The notes: generated by a model from the letters alone, not told the origin. A stretch of 64,000 nucleotides of DNA from Megasphaera sp. AM44-1BH (GCF_003467125.1 NZ_QSFA01000001.1:310001-374000); one strand, 5' to 3'. Counted from the first letter of the stretch, positions 8,133 to 17,562 are shown. Numbers and translations: made by a program.

Positions 8133-9374
8133 ATGGCTCACGTAAATGAAAATTATTTAAAACTTCCCGGCAATTATCTCTTTGCTACCATTGCCAAAAA
8201 AGTTGCCGCCTATTCCAAGGCCCATCCCGATGCGGACATCATCCGTCTCGGCATTGGCGACGTCACCCGTCCGCTGGCCCCGGCCATCATCGAAGCGATG
8301 CATAAAGCCGTCGATGAAATGGGCAAGGCCGAAACCTTCCGCGGCTATGGTCCGGAACAAGGTTACGATTTTCTCCGTCAGGCCATCATTGACGGCGATT
8401 ATAAAACACGGGGCATCGATCTGGAACTGGACGAAGTCTTCATCGGCGATGGTTCCAAAACAGATGCAGCCTGCATCCAGGAAATTTTCGGCAGCGATCT
8501 GACCTTCGCCGTAGCCGATCCTGTATATCCTGTATATCTCGATTCCAACGTCATGTGCGGCCACACGGGCCTTTACAATGCCAGCACGGGCCGCTATGCC
8601 GGCGTCGTCTATCTGCCCTGCACGCCGGAAAACGGCTTCAAAGCCCAGCCGCCGACAGAAAACGTCGATATGGTCTACCTCTGCAACCCGTCCAACCCGA
8701 CCGGTACGGCCATGAGCAAGGCAGAACTGGAAAACTGGGTCCGCGCCGCCAAAGAAAACAATTTCGTCATCATCTACGATTCGGCCTATGAAACGTATAT
8801 CACCGAACCGGACGTTCCCCACAGCATTTTTGAAGTGGAAGGCGCTAAAGACGTGGCTATCGAACTGCGCTCCTATTCCAAATGCGCCGGTTTCACTGGT
8901 ACGCGCTGCTCCTATGTCGTCGTCCCCCATGCCTGCAAAGCCTATAAAGCCGATGGCTCCGCTGTTGAACTGAATCCGCTCTGGAACCGTCGTCAGTGCA
9001 CCTTCTTTAACGGTACGCCGTACATCATCCAGCGCGCAGCCGAAGCGTACTACAGCCCGGAAGGACAGAAACAGTGCCTGGCTGATGTCGATTACTACAT
9101 GGAAAACGCCCACATCATCCGCGACGGCCTGACCGAAGCCGGCTACACCGTATACGGCGCAACCAACTCCCCCTACGCCTGGGTCCAGACACCAAATGGC
9201 ATGAAGAGCTGGGATTTCTTCGATCTCCTCCTGGAAAAAGCCCACGTCGTCACCACGCCGGGTTCCGGATTCGGCCCCCACGGTGAAGGCTACCTCCGCC
9301 TTACGGCATTCGGCACGCGGGAAAACACCCTCGCTGCGGTAAAACGCATTGCCGACCTGCACCTCATAAAATAA
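8133..9374 (+). CDS. dapL: LL-diaminopimelate aminotransferase
   Basis: 413-residue PLP enzyme that converts tetrahydrodipicolinate and glutamate directly to LL-diaminopimelate for lysine and peptidoglycan synthesis. The DapL-specific opening (NENYLKLPGNYLFATIAKKV, then IIRLGIGDVTRPL) and FRGYGPEQGYDFLRQAI are clear. The PLP lysine lies in SYSKCAGFTGTR. The length equals that of known DapL proteins. AAAGGAGG lies just upstream of the ATG. The gene is followed at 25 bases by ychF and may be cotranscribed with it. The single-step DapL route replaces dapD/dapC/dapE. Confidence 0.95.
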   Translation: MAHVNENYLKLPGNYLFATIAKKVAAYSKAHPDADIIRLGIGDVTRPLAPAIIEAMHKAVDEMGKAETFRGYGPEQGYDFLRQAIIDGDYKTRGIDLELDEVFIGDGSKTDAACIQEIFGSDLTFAVADPVYPVYLDSNVMCGHTGLYNASTGRYAGVVYLPCTPENGFKAQPPTENVDMVYLCNPSNPTGTAMSKAELENWVRAAKENNFVIIYDSAYETYITEPDVPHSIFEVEGAKDVAIELRSYSKCAGFTGTRCSYVVVPHACKAYKADGSAVELNPLWNRRQCTFFNGTPYIIQRAAEAYYSPEGQKQCLADVDYYMENAHIIRDGLTEAGYTVYGATNSPYAWVQTPNGMKSWDFFDLLLEKAHVVTTPGSGFGPHGEGYLRLTAFGTRENTLAAVKRIADLHLIK

Positions 9375-9399
9375 GTATTATAGAAAGGACTGCTCACCC

Positions 9400-10506
9400 A
9401 TGAGTACCAATCTGGAAATAGGCATTGTCGGACTGCCGAACGTCGGCAAGAGTACGCTGTTCAATGCCATTACCAAAGCCGGAGCAGAAGCGGCTAATTA
9501 TCCGTTCTGCACGATTGAACCCAATGTCGGTGTCGTCGAAGTCCCGGATAACCGCATCCAGGTCCTGACCGACATGTATCATCCCAAACGCACCATTCCG
9601 GCCGTCACCCGTTTCGTCGATATTGCCGGACTCGTCGCCGGTGCTTCCAAAGGGGAAGGTCTGGGGAACAAATTCCTCAGCCATATCCGCGAAACCGACG
9701 CCATTGCCGAAGTCGTCCGCTGCTTTGAAGACAGCAATATCACCCACGTATCGGGCTCGATTGATCCTGTCCGCGACGTCGATGTCATCAATACGGAACT
9801 GTGCCTGGCCGATATCGAAACGACACAGAAGCGGGCCGACCGCATCGCAAAAGTCGCCCAGTGCGGCGACAAAACAGCCAAAGCCGAATACGACGTACTG
9901 AAGAAAGTACTGGCCTGCCTGGAAAATGGCGAACCGGCCCGCAAGGCAGGGCTCACCAAGGACGAACTGCCCCAGGTCCACGACCTCAATCTGCTGACGC
10001 TCAAACCCATCCTGTATATTGCCAATGTGGCCGAAGACGAAGCATCGGATCCCGATGCCAATCCCCACGTACAGGCACTGCGGGCTTTTGCCGAAAAAGA
10101 AGGGGCGGAAGTCGTCGCCGTTTCCGCCAAGATTGAAGCGGAAATCGCCGAACTTCCCGATGATGAAGCAGAAGTATTTCTGGAAGAACTGGGACTTCCT
10201 GAAGCCGGCCTCGATAAGCTGATCAAAGCCAGCTACGCCATGCTGGGACTGATCAACTTCTTTACTGCCGGGGCTGACGAAGTCCGTGCCTGGACCATCG
10301 TCAAGGGCACGAAAGCCCAGAAAGCAGCCGGTAAAATCCATACTGATATCGAACGGGGTTTCATCCGCGCCGAAATCGTTTCCTATGATGACCTCATTGC
10401 CTGCGGCAGTGAACAGGCCGCCAAGGAAAAAGGCCTCGTCCGCCTGGAAGGCAAAGACTACGTCATGCAGGATGGCGATGTCACCTACTTCCGGTTTAAC
10501 GTGTAA
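9400..10506 (+). CDS. ychF: Ribosome-binding ATPase YchF (OLA1 family)
   Basis: 368-residue Obg-related P-loop protein that binds ribosomes and prefers ATP. The G1 motif is GLPNVGKSTLFNAIT, the G2 region is NYPFCTIEPN and the G3 motif is DIAGLVAGASKGEGLGNKFL. The usual NKxD is replaced by an altered motif, as is typical of YchF. The C-terminal TGS-like domain contains FFTAGADEVRAWTIVKGTKA and GFIRAEI. GAAAGGA precedes the ATG. It is the last gene before a strong convergent terminator. Confidence 0.95.
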   Translation: MSTNLEIGIVGLPNVGKSTLFNAITKAGAEAANYPFCTIEPNVGVVEVPDNRIQVLTDMYHPKRTIPAVTRFVDIAGLVAGASKGEGLGNKFLSHIRETDAIAEVVRCFEDSNITHVSGSIDPVRDVDVINTELCLADIETTQKRADRIAKVAQCGDKTAKAEYDVLKKVLACLENGEPARKAGLTKDELPQVHDLNLLTLKPILYIANVAEDEASDPDANPHVQALRAFAEKEGAEVVAVSAKIEAEIAELPDDEAEVFLEELGLPEAGLDKLIKASYAMLGLINFFTAGADEVRAWTIVKGTKAQKAAGKIHTDIERGFIRAEIVSYDDLIACGSEQAAKEKGLVRLEGKDYVMQDGDVTYFRFNV

Positions 10507-10519
10507 TACATAGTGAACA

Positions 10520-10574
10520 AAGAAGCTGTCGCATTATGCAAAAAAACGCATAATGCGACAGCTTCTTTTTTTAG
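10520..10574. terminator. Bidirectional terminator between ychF and tag
   Basis: A perfect 20-bp stem (10520-10539 with 10548-10567) encloses an A-rich loop and is followed by T on the plus strand. It separates two convergent genes. Confidence 0.9.
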
Positions 10575-11158
10575 TAGGCAGACGGCGGTATCGATTTAAA
10601 ACATCCTTCGTCATGACTATAGATGACGCCCATAGCCTGCAGATAGGCATAGATGATGGTCGTACCGACAAAGGTCATGCCCCGTTTCTTGAGATCTGCC
10701 GAAATCTGATCCGACAGAAGAGACCGGGTACAATCCCGTTCGTATATGACCTTTCCATCCGTCCAGTGCCACAGATAGGCATCAAAACTGCCCCACTCCT
10801 CCTGGATGGCCAGAAAGACGCGGGCATTCGTCCTGGCCGCCCTGATTTTCAGCTTATTCCGTATAATCCGGGAATCCTGCCGTAGCGCCTCTAACTTTTC
10901 ATCGGGATACCGGGCTATCACCGAAGCATCGAGCCCATCAAAGGCCTGCCGGAACCCGTCCCTCTTATTGAGGACACATTCCCAGGAAAGCCCGGCCTGA
11001 AACCCTTCCAGAACCAGCATCTCAAATAACCGGTGATCGTCATGACAGGGCACGCCCCACTCCGCATCATGATAGGCAATATACAGCGGATTCTGTGGAT
11101 TGCACCACCGGCACCGCTGTCTGCCGTCAGGCCAGGTCAACGTAGTATCAACAGCCAT
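10571..11158 (-). CDS. tag: DNA-3-methyladenine glycosylase I
   Basis: 195-residue base-excision repair enzyme that removes 3-methyladenine from DNA. Family signatures are RCRWCNPQNPLYIAYHDAEWGVP (zinc-binding cysteines start here), LFEMLVLEGFQAGLSWE and RGMTFVGTTIIYAYLQAMGVIYSH with the conserved C-terminal histidine. The start at 11158 (MAVDTT) is preferred because GGAGG lies 10 bases upstream; the reading frame extends to 11200 without a better site. A TACAAT -10 box lies just upstream on the minus strand. Confidence 0.93.
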   Translation of the reverse strand: MAVDTTLTWPDGRQRCRWCNPQNPLYIAYHDAEWGVPCHDDHRLFEMLVLEGFQAGLSWECVLNKRDGFRQAFDGLDASVIARYPDEKLEALRQDSRIIRNKLKIRAARTNARVFLAIQEEWGSFDAYLWHWTDGKVIYERDCTRSLLSDQISADLKKRGMTFVGTTIIYAYLQAMGVIYSHDEGCFKSIPPSAY

Positions 11159-11332
11159 CTTCCATTTTCCTCCATCTACATAATGGCTATATTGTAACAC
11201 ATCCCATATTTTTTGTCGCTGACTGAAATTCTCATAAACGGGTCACGGGTTCAAACCGGATGCCCTTTCATTACCAACATAAATCAATCAAACTCATTCT
11301 ATTCCTGATAACAGCTGACGTTCATATATCAT

Positions 11333-12625
11333 CTAAAGCTGTACTGCACCTGTTATCCCGGCTGAAATCAGCATGACAAACGTAACTAAAAAAGCCCATG
11401 GCAGTGTATATTTCTGATGATCTGTCAAATTAACTTTACTTAATGCCAGCAATACAAACGTACTCCCCGTAAGCGGACTAAACGAAAAGCCCATGTTCAT
11501 TTGTCCTAAAAAAGCTGCCCTCACTATAGTATCAGGGTCCAGACCATACATATTTCCCGTTTCAGCCAATACTGGCAATACACCAAAATAAAAAGAAGAT
11601 GGATCAAAAATAAGACTGGCGGGAACAGACAGAATACCTACTGTGAGAGCAAGATGTATTCCCAACCATGCTGGTATAATATCCGCCATAGCATACGCCA
11701 TCGCCGAAATCATTCCTGTCTCATTTAAAAATCCCGCTAATACGCCCGTCGCAAAGACAACTCCCGACATCATCAGCGCATTTTTGGCATACAATGCTAT
11801 AATAAATTTCTGATCTTTTGAATCTGGATAATTAATTAGAAGGGCAACAGAGAATGCAATCAGAAATACTGCAGCCGATGGCATATACCCGCTGACAAGG
11901 ATTGCAACTGTACAGAAAACAAGAAATGAGTTTACATATACCTTTCCAGGCCGTTCATAATCAGCATACGAACTTATTTCATCAGTATGACAGACGGCCT
12001 GACCTGATAGTCTGGAAATCCTGTTTTTTTCCTGCCACCCCAAAAAATAATCAATTCCAATGATGCAGATCATTCCTATCCCCAGTGGAATGAGTAAAGG
12101 AATCCATAATTCATGTATACCTATTTGAAAAGCTGCCATGCATCGCTGGGCTGTTGCTCCCCATGGCTGTGTATTTTGCAACCCGGCACTAAGTCCAATA
12201 ATCGTCGTCATAGTTGTCCTTTTCATTCCAAGTCCATCAAATACAGGAATCATAGCTGGAATCAGCAACATATACGTGACAGCGCCACTCCCACTGACAT
12301 GAGCCAGAAAAGTCAGCAAACCCAGCCCGGTACAAATCCGCACAGGATTCCCGCCAGCCATGCGGACAAAAAAATGTATATATGGTTTTAACGTACCTGC
12401 CGTCAGGATAACACCGAAAAATAATGTAGCAAAAATAAACATAATACCAATAGGTGCTACAATATATAGTCCTTTTATAATAAATTCTGATATCTCCCCT
12501 CCGTATCCTCCTATGGCAGCACATATGACAGGTACAAGAATAAAGGCAGGAAGGGGATTCATGAGTTTTTTCAGAATAAGTAACACCGTAATAAAAATAG
12601 TAGCAAATCCCAGAATAGCTGTCAT
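11333..12625 (-). CDS. CitMHS-like organic anion carrier
   Basis: 430-residue inner-membrane protein with about 11-12 hydrophobic segments. It fits the citrate/H+ symporter (CitMHS) or related ion-transporter superfamily; the re-entrant regions HVSGSGAVTYMLLIPA and GLQNTQPWGATAQR are visible. The start at 12625 (MTAILG) follows GGGAGGG. It lies 88 bases after the TctA-like gene, separated by a hairpin, so it may be the last, attenuated gene of the AtuA/HMG-CoA reductase operon. Its likely cargo is an organic anion such as a di- or tricarboxylate or a hydroxy acid. The substrate assignment is an inference. Confidence 0.7.
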   Translation of the reverse strand: MTAILGFATIFITVLLILKKLMNPLPAFILVPVICAAIGGYGGEISEFIIKGLYIVAPIGIMFIFATLFFGVILTAGTLKPYIHFFVRMAGGNPVRICTGLGLLTFLAHVSGSGAVTYMLLIPAMIPVFDGLGMKRTTMTTIIGLSAGLQNTQPWGATAQRCMAAFQIGIHELWIPLLIPLGIGMICIIGIDYFLGWQEKNRISRLSGQAVCHTDEISSYADYERPGKVYVNSFLVFCTVAILVSGYMPSAAVFLIAFSVALLINYPDSKDQKFIIALYAKNALMMSGVVFATGVLAGFLNETGMISAMAYAMADIIPAWLGIHLALTVGILSVPASLIFDPSSFYFGVLPVLAETGNMYGLDPDTIVRAAFLGQMNMGFSFSPLTGSTFVLLALSKVNLTDHQKYTLPWAFLVTFVMLISAGITGAVQL

Positions 12626-12643
12626 CTGAACCCTCCCTGCAGC

Positions 12644-12687
12644 AAAAGCCAACGATCTGGCCCACTTGAGATAAGATCGCTGGCTTT
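12644..12687 (-). terminator. Hairpin between the two carriers
   Basis: The arms at 12644-12658 and 12674-12687 pair over about 14 bases with one G-T. Only four T follow on the minus strand, so this may be a leaky terminator just before the CitMHS-like ribosome site. Confidence 0.55.
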
Positions 12688-12713
12688 ATTTGCTTTTAAA
12701 TCATTTAAATATT

Positions 12714-14090
12714 TTACTTAATCCCCAATAATGTCAACATGAGCCATGGCGACGCATAGTATACCATATATTGCACACCTGTATGTACACCGAAATAACG
12801 ATTCAAAATGCCGCCAAATACAGCTATGGTTACGGCGATAGCTATGCCGACCGGACCTGCTTCGAAATAAGATATCACTACAATCAGACCAGAGAACATA
12901 CTGATGATTGCTTCCTGACTGACATGTTTTAAGACCCATGCACTGGCTTTTCTGGCATAATTCATAGAGAATGGATAGGCGACCAGAAACGCTACGATAA
13001 GGCCGATATACCCATAAAACAGATAATCTACAGGTGTCAGAAAATTATGCAGATTATGCACCGGCTGTGCAGAAAAAACAGGAGGGGCATTAAAGAGCGG
13101 CGCCGCTGGGCCCAATCCGACAGGGCTGAGCGGAATACCAAATGCCAGCAGAGGAATAACCGTTTCTGCAATATAGGTGGCTTCCGTCGTGCCATTCATG
13201 ACAGCCAGAGTCGATGTCATTCTCTGATATAATCCCTTGATACGAGCGCCTACAAACTCACCCATCATAACCGTCATACCTACAGGACTGAAGGTAAATG
13301 TAAGTGCTGAAACAGCGGCTGTCAGAGCATTGTACAAAAGCTGATGTCTGGACAGGATTTTAAAGGGATTCGGGAAATATCCTTTCCAGGTTTTTAATTC
13401 GGGAGCCAGCCAGAATTCCCGTGACGATTTTCTCTGAAGGATATGCCGGGAACCAGGAGACAATATAGTCATCAAGTCAGCAAACATGGGACCAATGGCA
13501 ATTCCCAGGAACATGCTGATAAATACACCGTGTCCAATGCTGGCAATAGCCATCTTATTTAATCCCTGCACAAAGAAAGCAAACGGAATCAATGCAAACA
13601 GGCTCGCCCATTTCCCACCAGAAGTATAGGCAATAATGATGGCTGCTACGGTAAATACGACAGGAGCCCAGGCTTTAACAATATCCGCAAACGGTGCCAG
13701 CAGAGAAGCAAAACCAACGCTGATAGGCAATGCCAGAAACGCGGCGATGATACCACCGGATATCATCTTCCGGAGTGCCATGTGAGGAACGCCTAGTTTC
13801 CGCAAAACCGATGCATCTTCCAGCATAGGAACAGCCATAGTATCACCGGGGACGCCCATGAGGGCTGTCGGAATGGCATGGATCATATGCTTCGATATAG
13901 CAGCCGCCATGAACCAGGAAAAAATGGCAACAGGTGGCACCCCCAGCAATACGATTAATAACGTTAGTGGAGCAATAGTTGATGTTTCATCCGTACCTGA
14001 AATCAACCCTACACCAGAGAATATAATCCCACCGGCCAAGGCCATCCCCAGGGCCCAGAGCAAATCATTGAATATAAAGCCATCCATCAT
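12714..14090 (-). CDS. TctA-like tricarboxylate carrier membrane subunit
   Basis: 458-residue polytopic membrane protein with about 11-12 helices that resembles TctA, the large subunit of tripartite tricarboxylate transporters. The duplicated TctA halves are recognisable by glycine/proline-rich segments such as HAIPTALMGVPGDTMAVPMLED and PLLAFGIPLSPVGLGPAAPLFNAPP. No periplasmic TctC binding protein is present nearby, so it may work alone or with the small protein encoded just upstream. Its ATG overlaps that gene's TGA. The substrate is unknown; operon context points to a branched hydroxy acid such as mevalonate. Confidence 0.75.
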   Translation of the reverse strand: MMDGFIFNDLLWALGMALAGGIIFSGVGLISGTDETSTIAPLTLLIVLLGVPPVAIFSWFMAAAISKHMIHAIPTALMGVPGDTMAVPMLEDASVLRKLGVPHMALRKMISGGIIAAFLALPISVGFASLLAPFADIVKAWAPVVFTVAAIIIAYTSGGKWASLFALIPFAFFVQGLNKMAIASIGHGVFISMFLGIAIGPMFADLMTILSPGSRHILQRKSSREFWLAPELKTWKGYFPNPFKILSRHQLLYNALTAAVSALTFTFSPVGMTVMMGEFVGARIKGLYQRMTSTLAVMNGTTEATYIAETVIPLLAFGIPLSPVGLGPAAPLFNAPPVFSAQPVHNLHNFLTPVDYLFYGYIGLIVAFLVAYPFSMNYARKASAWVLKHVSQEAIISMFSGLIVVISYFEAGPVGIAIAVTIAVFGGILNRYFGVHTGVQYMVYYASPWLMLTLLGIK

Positions 14091-14536
14091 GTCTCATCTC
14101 CTTTTGGCGGGCTGCTCGGGGTTTGTTCAGTACGTTCCGGCCCATAAAATAATTCATATAACTTTAAATCTTTCATTTCCTGAAGTACCTTTGGATCTGC
14201 ATATTTTAATTCTTCTTTTTCCTTCTTAATATCAATATTCAGTTCTTTTAATACACGATCTCTATCCTGCTCAGAAAACTGTTCTTCATTCAGTGTCCGT
14301 TTCGGTTTAAACAAATTGGCAGACACAATGGCAGAAATGACACATCCCCCAATTCCAAACAGCAGGGAATATGCAGAAACTAATTTTTCAGCCATATCCG
14401 GCGCCTGCATCGCAATCATTTTATTGGCACCTAAATAGCAACTGAGGCTGATAATAATCCCAATAATAATCCCCTTGCCTAAATCATGCAGATCAACCGT
14501 ATCTCCCCATATATCAGCTAAGTATACTTGTTTCAT
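14087..14536 (-). CDS. Small membrane protein, possible carrier subunit
   Basis: 149-residue protein not recognised by family. Two hydrophobic segments (about 20-40 and 52-72) precede a highly charged C-terminal tail rich in Lys and Glu (about 78-125). Size and position, directly upstream of and overlapping the TctA-like gene by four bases, suggest the role of the small TctB-like subunit, although no TctB signature is seen. AAGGAGG lies upstream of the ATG. It sits between the HMG-CoA reductase gene and the carrier and is clearly part of the same operon. Confidence 0.7.
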   Translation of the reverse strand: MKQVYLADIWGDTVDLHDLGKGIIIGIIISLSCYLGANKMIAMQAPDMAEKLVSAYSLLFGIGGCVISAIVSANLFKPKRTLNEEQFSEQDRDRVLKELNIDIKKEKEELKYADPKVLQEMKDLKLYELFYGPERTEQTPSSPPKGDET

Positions 14537-14554
14537 TGCAGGAGCCTCCTTATT

Positions 14555-15814
14555 TTACAATTTTGTAATCAGCTCTTTTGCATATTCAACAGAAATCTTT
14601 TTATCAGATACCATTCTGGCTACTACTTTATCCAGCATATCACCAGTAGCCCCCGCTACGGTTGCAATATTTCTGGCATGTAATTTCATATGCCCCTTCT
14701 GGATGCCATCTGTTGCCAGCGCCCGCATAGCCGCAAAGTTCTGTGCCAGGCCTACTGCTGCAATGATACGGGCTAATTCTTCAGCTGTCTTGACACCAAG
14801 AATCTTGATAGCAGCCTGTGCTGCCGGATGAATCTTGGTTGCACCACCGACAAGGCCCACCATCATAGGAATTTCAATCGCCCCGGTCAGATTGCCATCA
14901 GAATCTTTTTCCCATCGTGTCATAGATGTATATTTTCCGTACTTATAATACATATAAGAATGTGCCGCTGCTTCCATACCGCGCCAGTCATTCCCTGTAG
15001 CAACTACGACGGGATCCATGCCGTTCATAATGCCTTTATTACTCGTTGCCGCACGGAACGGATCGGCTTCAGCAAATGCATAAGCAGCAATGATTCCATC
15101 AACAACAGACTCTCCGCCAATAGCATCTTTATAAAAGGTAGCTGTCGCCCGTGCCAGCCTGTACGCAGCCAGGTTGGATAAAATCCGCAGTTTGACCGTA
15201 CCATGCGTAATCTGTTCAATGAGTGGAGCTACTGCTTCTGCCATGGTATTAACGGCATTCGCTCCCATCGCATCACCCGTATCAACAATCAGATGTACAA
15301 TAACCATAGGTCCGATCAGTGTGTCAATAACCCGTACTTCTACATCTTTGGCCCCACCCGTAATTTTGACCAGTACCGGGTCTTTGGCATTTGCAGTTTC
15401 AAGAATTTCTTCTTTATGATGCAGAATAGAGTGGCAGGCAAAATGCGGATTAGAAACGCCAACAACCTGTACCTGTGCAATCATGATATTTCCCGTATAG
15501 CTCGTATAAAAACCACCGCTGGGTCTGGCCATTTTAGCGGCATTGGAAGCAGCCGCTACGATAGAGGCTTCTTCTACGACCATGGGGATGAGACGTTCCT
15601 GTCCATCAATGACAAAGTTCATAGCCACACCCATTGGCAGCTGATATGTTCCGATGACATTTTCAATGCATTTATCAGCTACGTTATCCGAAAGTGCACC
15701 AGGTTTCGTAATATGTTCCAGTTCTTCTGGTGTCAATCCTGCAAATTCGGCAACTTCCTGTGCTCTCTGTTCCATGGTAAGTTTATGAAATCCGGAATAC
15801 TGATTTGTTTTCAT
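14555..15814 (-). CDS. mvaA: Class II (degradative-type) HMG-CoA reductase
   Basis: 419-residue hydroxymethylglutaryl-CoA reductase that interconverts mevalonate + CoA and HMG-CoA with NAD(P). Class II hallmarks are visible: ENVIGTYQLPMGVA near the start (substrate loop), VVEEASIVAAASNAAKM (catalytic Glu), VDTGDAMGANAVNTMAE (dinucleotide site), TNKGIMNGMDPV (Lys) and GLAQNFAAMRALATDGIQKGHMKLHARNIA with the C-terminal histidine. The length matches the Pseudomonas mevalonii enzyme. AAAGGAG precedes the ATG. No mevalonate kinase or other isoprenoid gene is nearby. Catabolic genes and carriers flank it, which argues for oxidation of mevalonate rather than its synthesis. Confidence 0.92.
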   Translation of the reverse strand: MKTNQYSGFHKLTMEQRAQEVAEFAGLTPEELEHITKPGALSDNVADKCIENVIGTYQLPMGVAMNFVIDGQERLIPMVVEEASIVAAASNAAKMARPSGGFYTSYTGNIMIAQVQVVGVSNPHFACHSILHHKEEILETANAKDPVLVKITGGAKDVEVRVIDTLIGPMVIVHLIVDTGDAMGANAVNTMAEAVAPLIEQITHGTVKLRILSNLAAYRLARATATFYKDAIGGESVVDGIIAAYAFAEADPFRAATSNKGIMNGMDPVVVATGNDWRGMEAAAHSYMYYKYGKYTSMTRWEKDSDGNLTGAIEIPMMVGLVGGATKIHPAAQAAIKILGVKTAEELARIIAAVGLAQNFAAMRALATDGIQKGHMKLHARNIATVAGATGDMLDKVVARMVSDKKISVEYAKELITKL

Positions 15815-15875
15815 GATACATATCTCCTTTTAGTTATAAAGTTAAATTCATATCGATATATTTGTAGTATACTAA

Positions 15876-16196
15876 TTATTCATCATCAATTTCAATATAC
15901 ATCCGTAAAAGGGCGGCTTCCATGCATTTCCCCAGTGTATCCAGGCGCAGGGAGCGGGTGGCACCGCCGTCGAGGGCGTGATGCATGACGAAATTGAAGC
16001 CATCGAGCTGGGGCACATCATAGCGCACGACATCGCCGAATACGAGGCCTTCGAAATGACGGCGCACGGCATCAGCCGTCAGCTGTTTTTCCATGGCTTT
16101 ATAATACTGGGGTTTCCGTGCATAGATGCAGATATTGGATGTATCGCTTTTATCGCCGCAGCGACCATGGGCGATATCTTTTAATTGTACTTTCAT
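15876..16196 (-). CDS. AtuA-related small protein
   Basis: 106-residue protein matching the short partner found next to, or fused to, AtuA (formerly DUF1446) proteins. The motif HGRCGDKSDTSNICIYARKP near the N-terminus and FVMHHALDGGATRSLRLDTLGK near the C-terminus are characteristic. The start at 16196 (MKVQLK) follows GAGGAGG; the reading frame extends upstream to 16241 without a ribosome site. It begins 4 bases after the atuA stop. It probably forms a complex with AtuA. The chemistry of this pair is not established. Confidence 0.85.
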   Translation of the reverse strand: MKVQLKDIAHGRCGDKSDTSNICIYARKPQYYKAMEKQLTADAVRRHFEGLVFGDVVRYDVPQLDGFNFVMHHALDGGATRSLRLDTLGKCMEAALLRMYIEIDDE

Positions 16197-16200
16197 GATT

Positions 16201-17562
16201 TCAGACCTCCTCAACAAATGTCGTAAGTTTGATAGCATCACGGGGAATCAGTGTCGGCCAGAGAGCGAATACTTCACTGGGACGGCTGCGGCCGCCGAAG
16301 AAGCAGCCCTGTGCCGGGCCGTTCAGATTGCTGACAGCCGCTACTTCCGGCGTCAGTTTCAGGCCTTCTTTTTTCGATTCGGTCATGATGGCGTAGCGGA
16401 GAACGACTTCGTTGAGATCCGCCTGGATTTCCGGGGCCAGCGGACCATGGAGTGCATTGACGCCGAGATAACTGATATTCTTACGGATAATTTTGGCGTT
16501 CTTCATAGCCAGCCGTTTGTCGAGGATATCGGCAGCCATCTTTGCCTTATCGTAAGCGCGGGGCCAGGAATAGGGCAGGTAGGCAATAGTACGGTATCCT
16601 TCCAGATAGCCGACGCAGAGTTTCAGCGTATCCGGTGCAGGCGTACCTGTAACGCCCCGGACGGCAACGTGATCCCGTTCGATTTCTTCCAGGGTAATCT
16701 TGCTGAAATCGGCGACCACATCGGGAGTGATATATTTTGACGGGTCATGGATTTCATAGAGCAGCTGTTCTTTGACCGACTGGGGCGTAACCAGACCGCC
16801 AGTGTTCTTCGTCTTTGTCAGGACAAGGCTGCCTTTTTCACTGATTTCTGCAATGGGATATCCCAGATTTTCCGGGCTCGGTACGTGTTCCCAGTCGTAA
16901 TCGTAATTACCACCGGTCGCCTGGGCCCCGCATTCGCAGAGATGACCGGCCAGGATACCCGTTGCTTTCGCCGTCCAGTCATCGAGTTTCCAGCCAAATT
17001 CATAAATAAGGGGCGCTTCAAACATAGCCGTATCGGTCGAGCGGCCGAGAATGATGATGTCTGCCCCGTCTTCCAGGCATTTGACGATCGGTTCTACCCC
17101 ATAATACACGTTGGCGTTTACCATGTTGGGCAGGATGCGGTCGATGTCTTCACCCGTATCCATGTGCTTCATGGTGATGCCCTGGGCCCGCAGCTGGGGA
17201 ATCAGTTCGCGTACGTCATCGCCGAGGACATAGCCAACTTTCAGATGATAGCCGCCTTCACGGATAGCTTCTTTTGCTTTTTCCACGCAGGCTTTGACAT
17301 TCATGCCGCCGGCATTGGTAATGACCTTGGTCCCTTTTTCGGCAATGTAGGGCAGCATGCCTTTGAGAGCCGTAATAAAATCACGGGCATAGCCTGCTTC
17401 CGGGCGTTTTTCCTGCTGACGCCGCATAATAGAAAGTGTAAGTTCTGCCAGATAATCGCAGCAGATATAATCAAGATTGTCTTCCCGTGCCATCGTAATG
17501 GGGGCATCGCTCAGATCCCCCCAGAATCCCTGGCCTCCGCCGATCCGGATTGTTTTCATCAT
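16201..17562 (-). CDS. atuA: AtuA family protein (acyclic terpene utilisation)
   Basis: 453-residue cytoplasmic protein of the AtuA family. Recognisable features are the start IRIGGGQGFWGD, DYICCDYLAELTLS, ITNAGGMNV, DIIILGRSTDTAM and HLCECGAQATGGNYDYDW. In Pseudomonas the family is required for citronellol/geraniol breakdown, a route that passes through 3-hydroxy-3-isohexenylglutaryl-CoA, a close analogue of HMG-CoA. The start at 17562 (MMKTIR) has AGAGG 6 bases upstream. It is the first gene of the operon with the small partner, HMG-CoA reductase and carriers. A role in processing HMG-CoA or a related compound is inference. Confidence 0.88.
   Translation of the reverse strand: MMKTIRIGGGQGFWGDLSDAPITMAREDNLDYICCDYLAELTLSIMRRQQEKRPEAGYARDFITALKGMLPYIAEKGTKVITNAGGMNVKACVEKAKEAIREGGYHLKVGYVLGDDVRELIPQLRAQGITMKHMDTGEDIDRILPNMVNANVYYGVEPIVKCLEDGADIIILGRSTDTAMFEAPLIYEFGWKLDDWTAKATGILAGHLCECGAQATGGNYDYDWEHVPSPENLGYPIAEISEKGSLVLTKTKNTGGLVTPQSVKEQLLYEIHDPSKYITPDVVADFSKITLEEIERDHVAVRGVTGTPAPDTLKLCVGYLEGYRTIAYLPYSWPRAYDKAKMAADILDKRLAMKNAKIIRKNISYLGVNALHGPLAPEIQADLNEVVLRYAIMTESKKEGLKLTPEVAAVSNLNGPAQGCFFGGRSRPSEVFALWPTLIPRDAIKLTTFVEEV

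Noticed and set aside
11237..11270. GGGTTCAAACC resembling a tRNA T-arm (possible attachment site or tRNA remnant)
   Set aside because: The flanking bases do not pair as a 5-bp T stem, no acceptor or anticodon arm is found, and no integrase or direct repeat is nearby.
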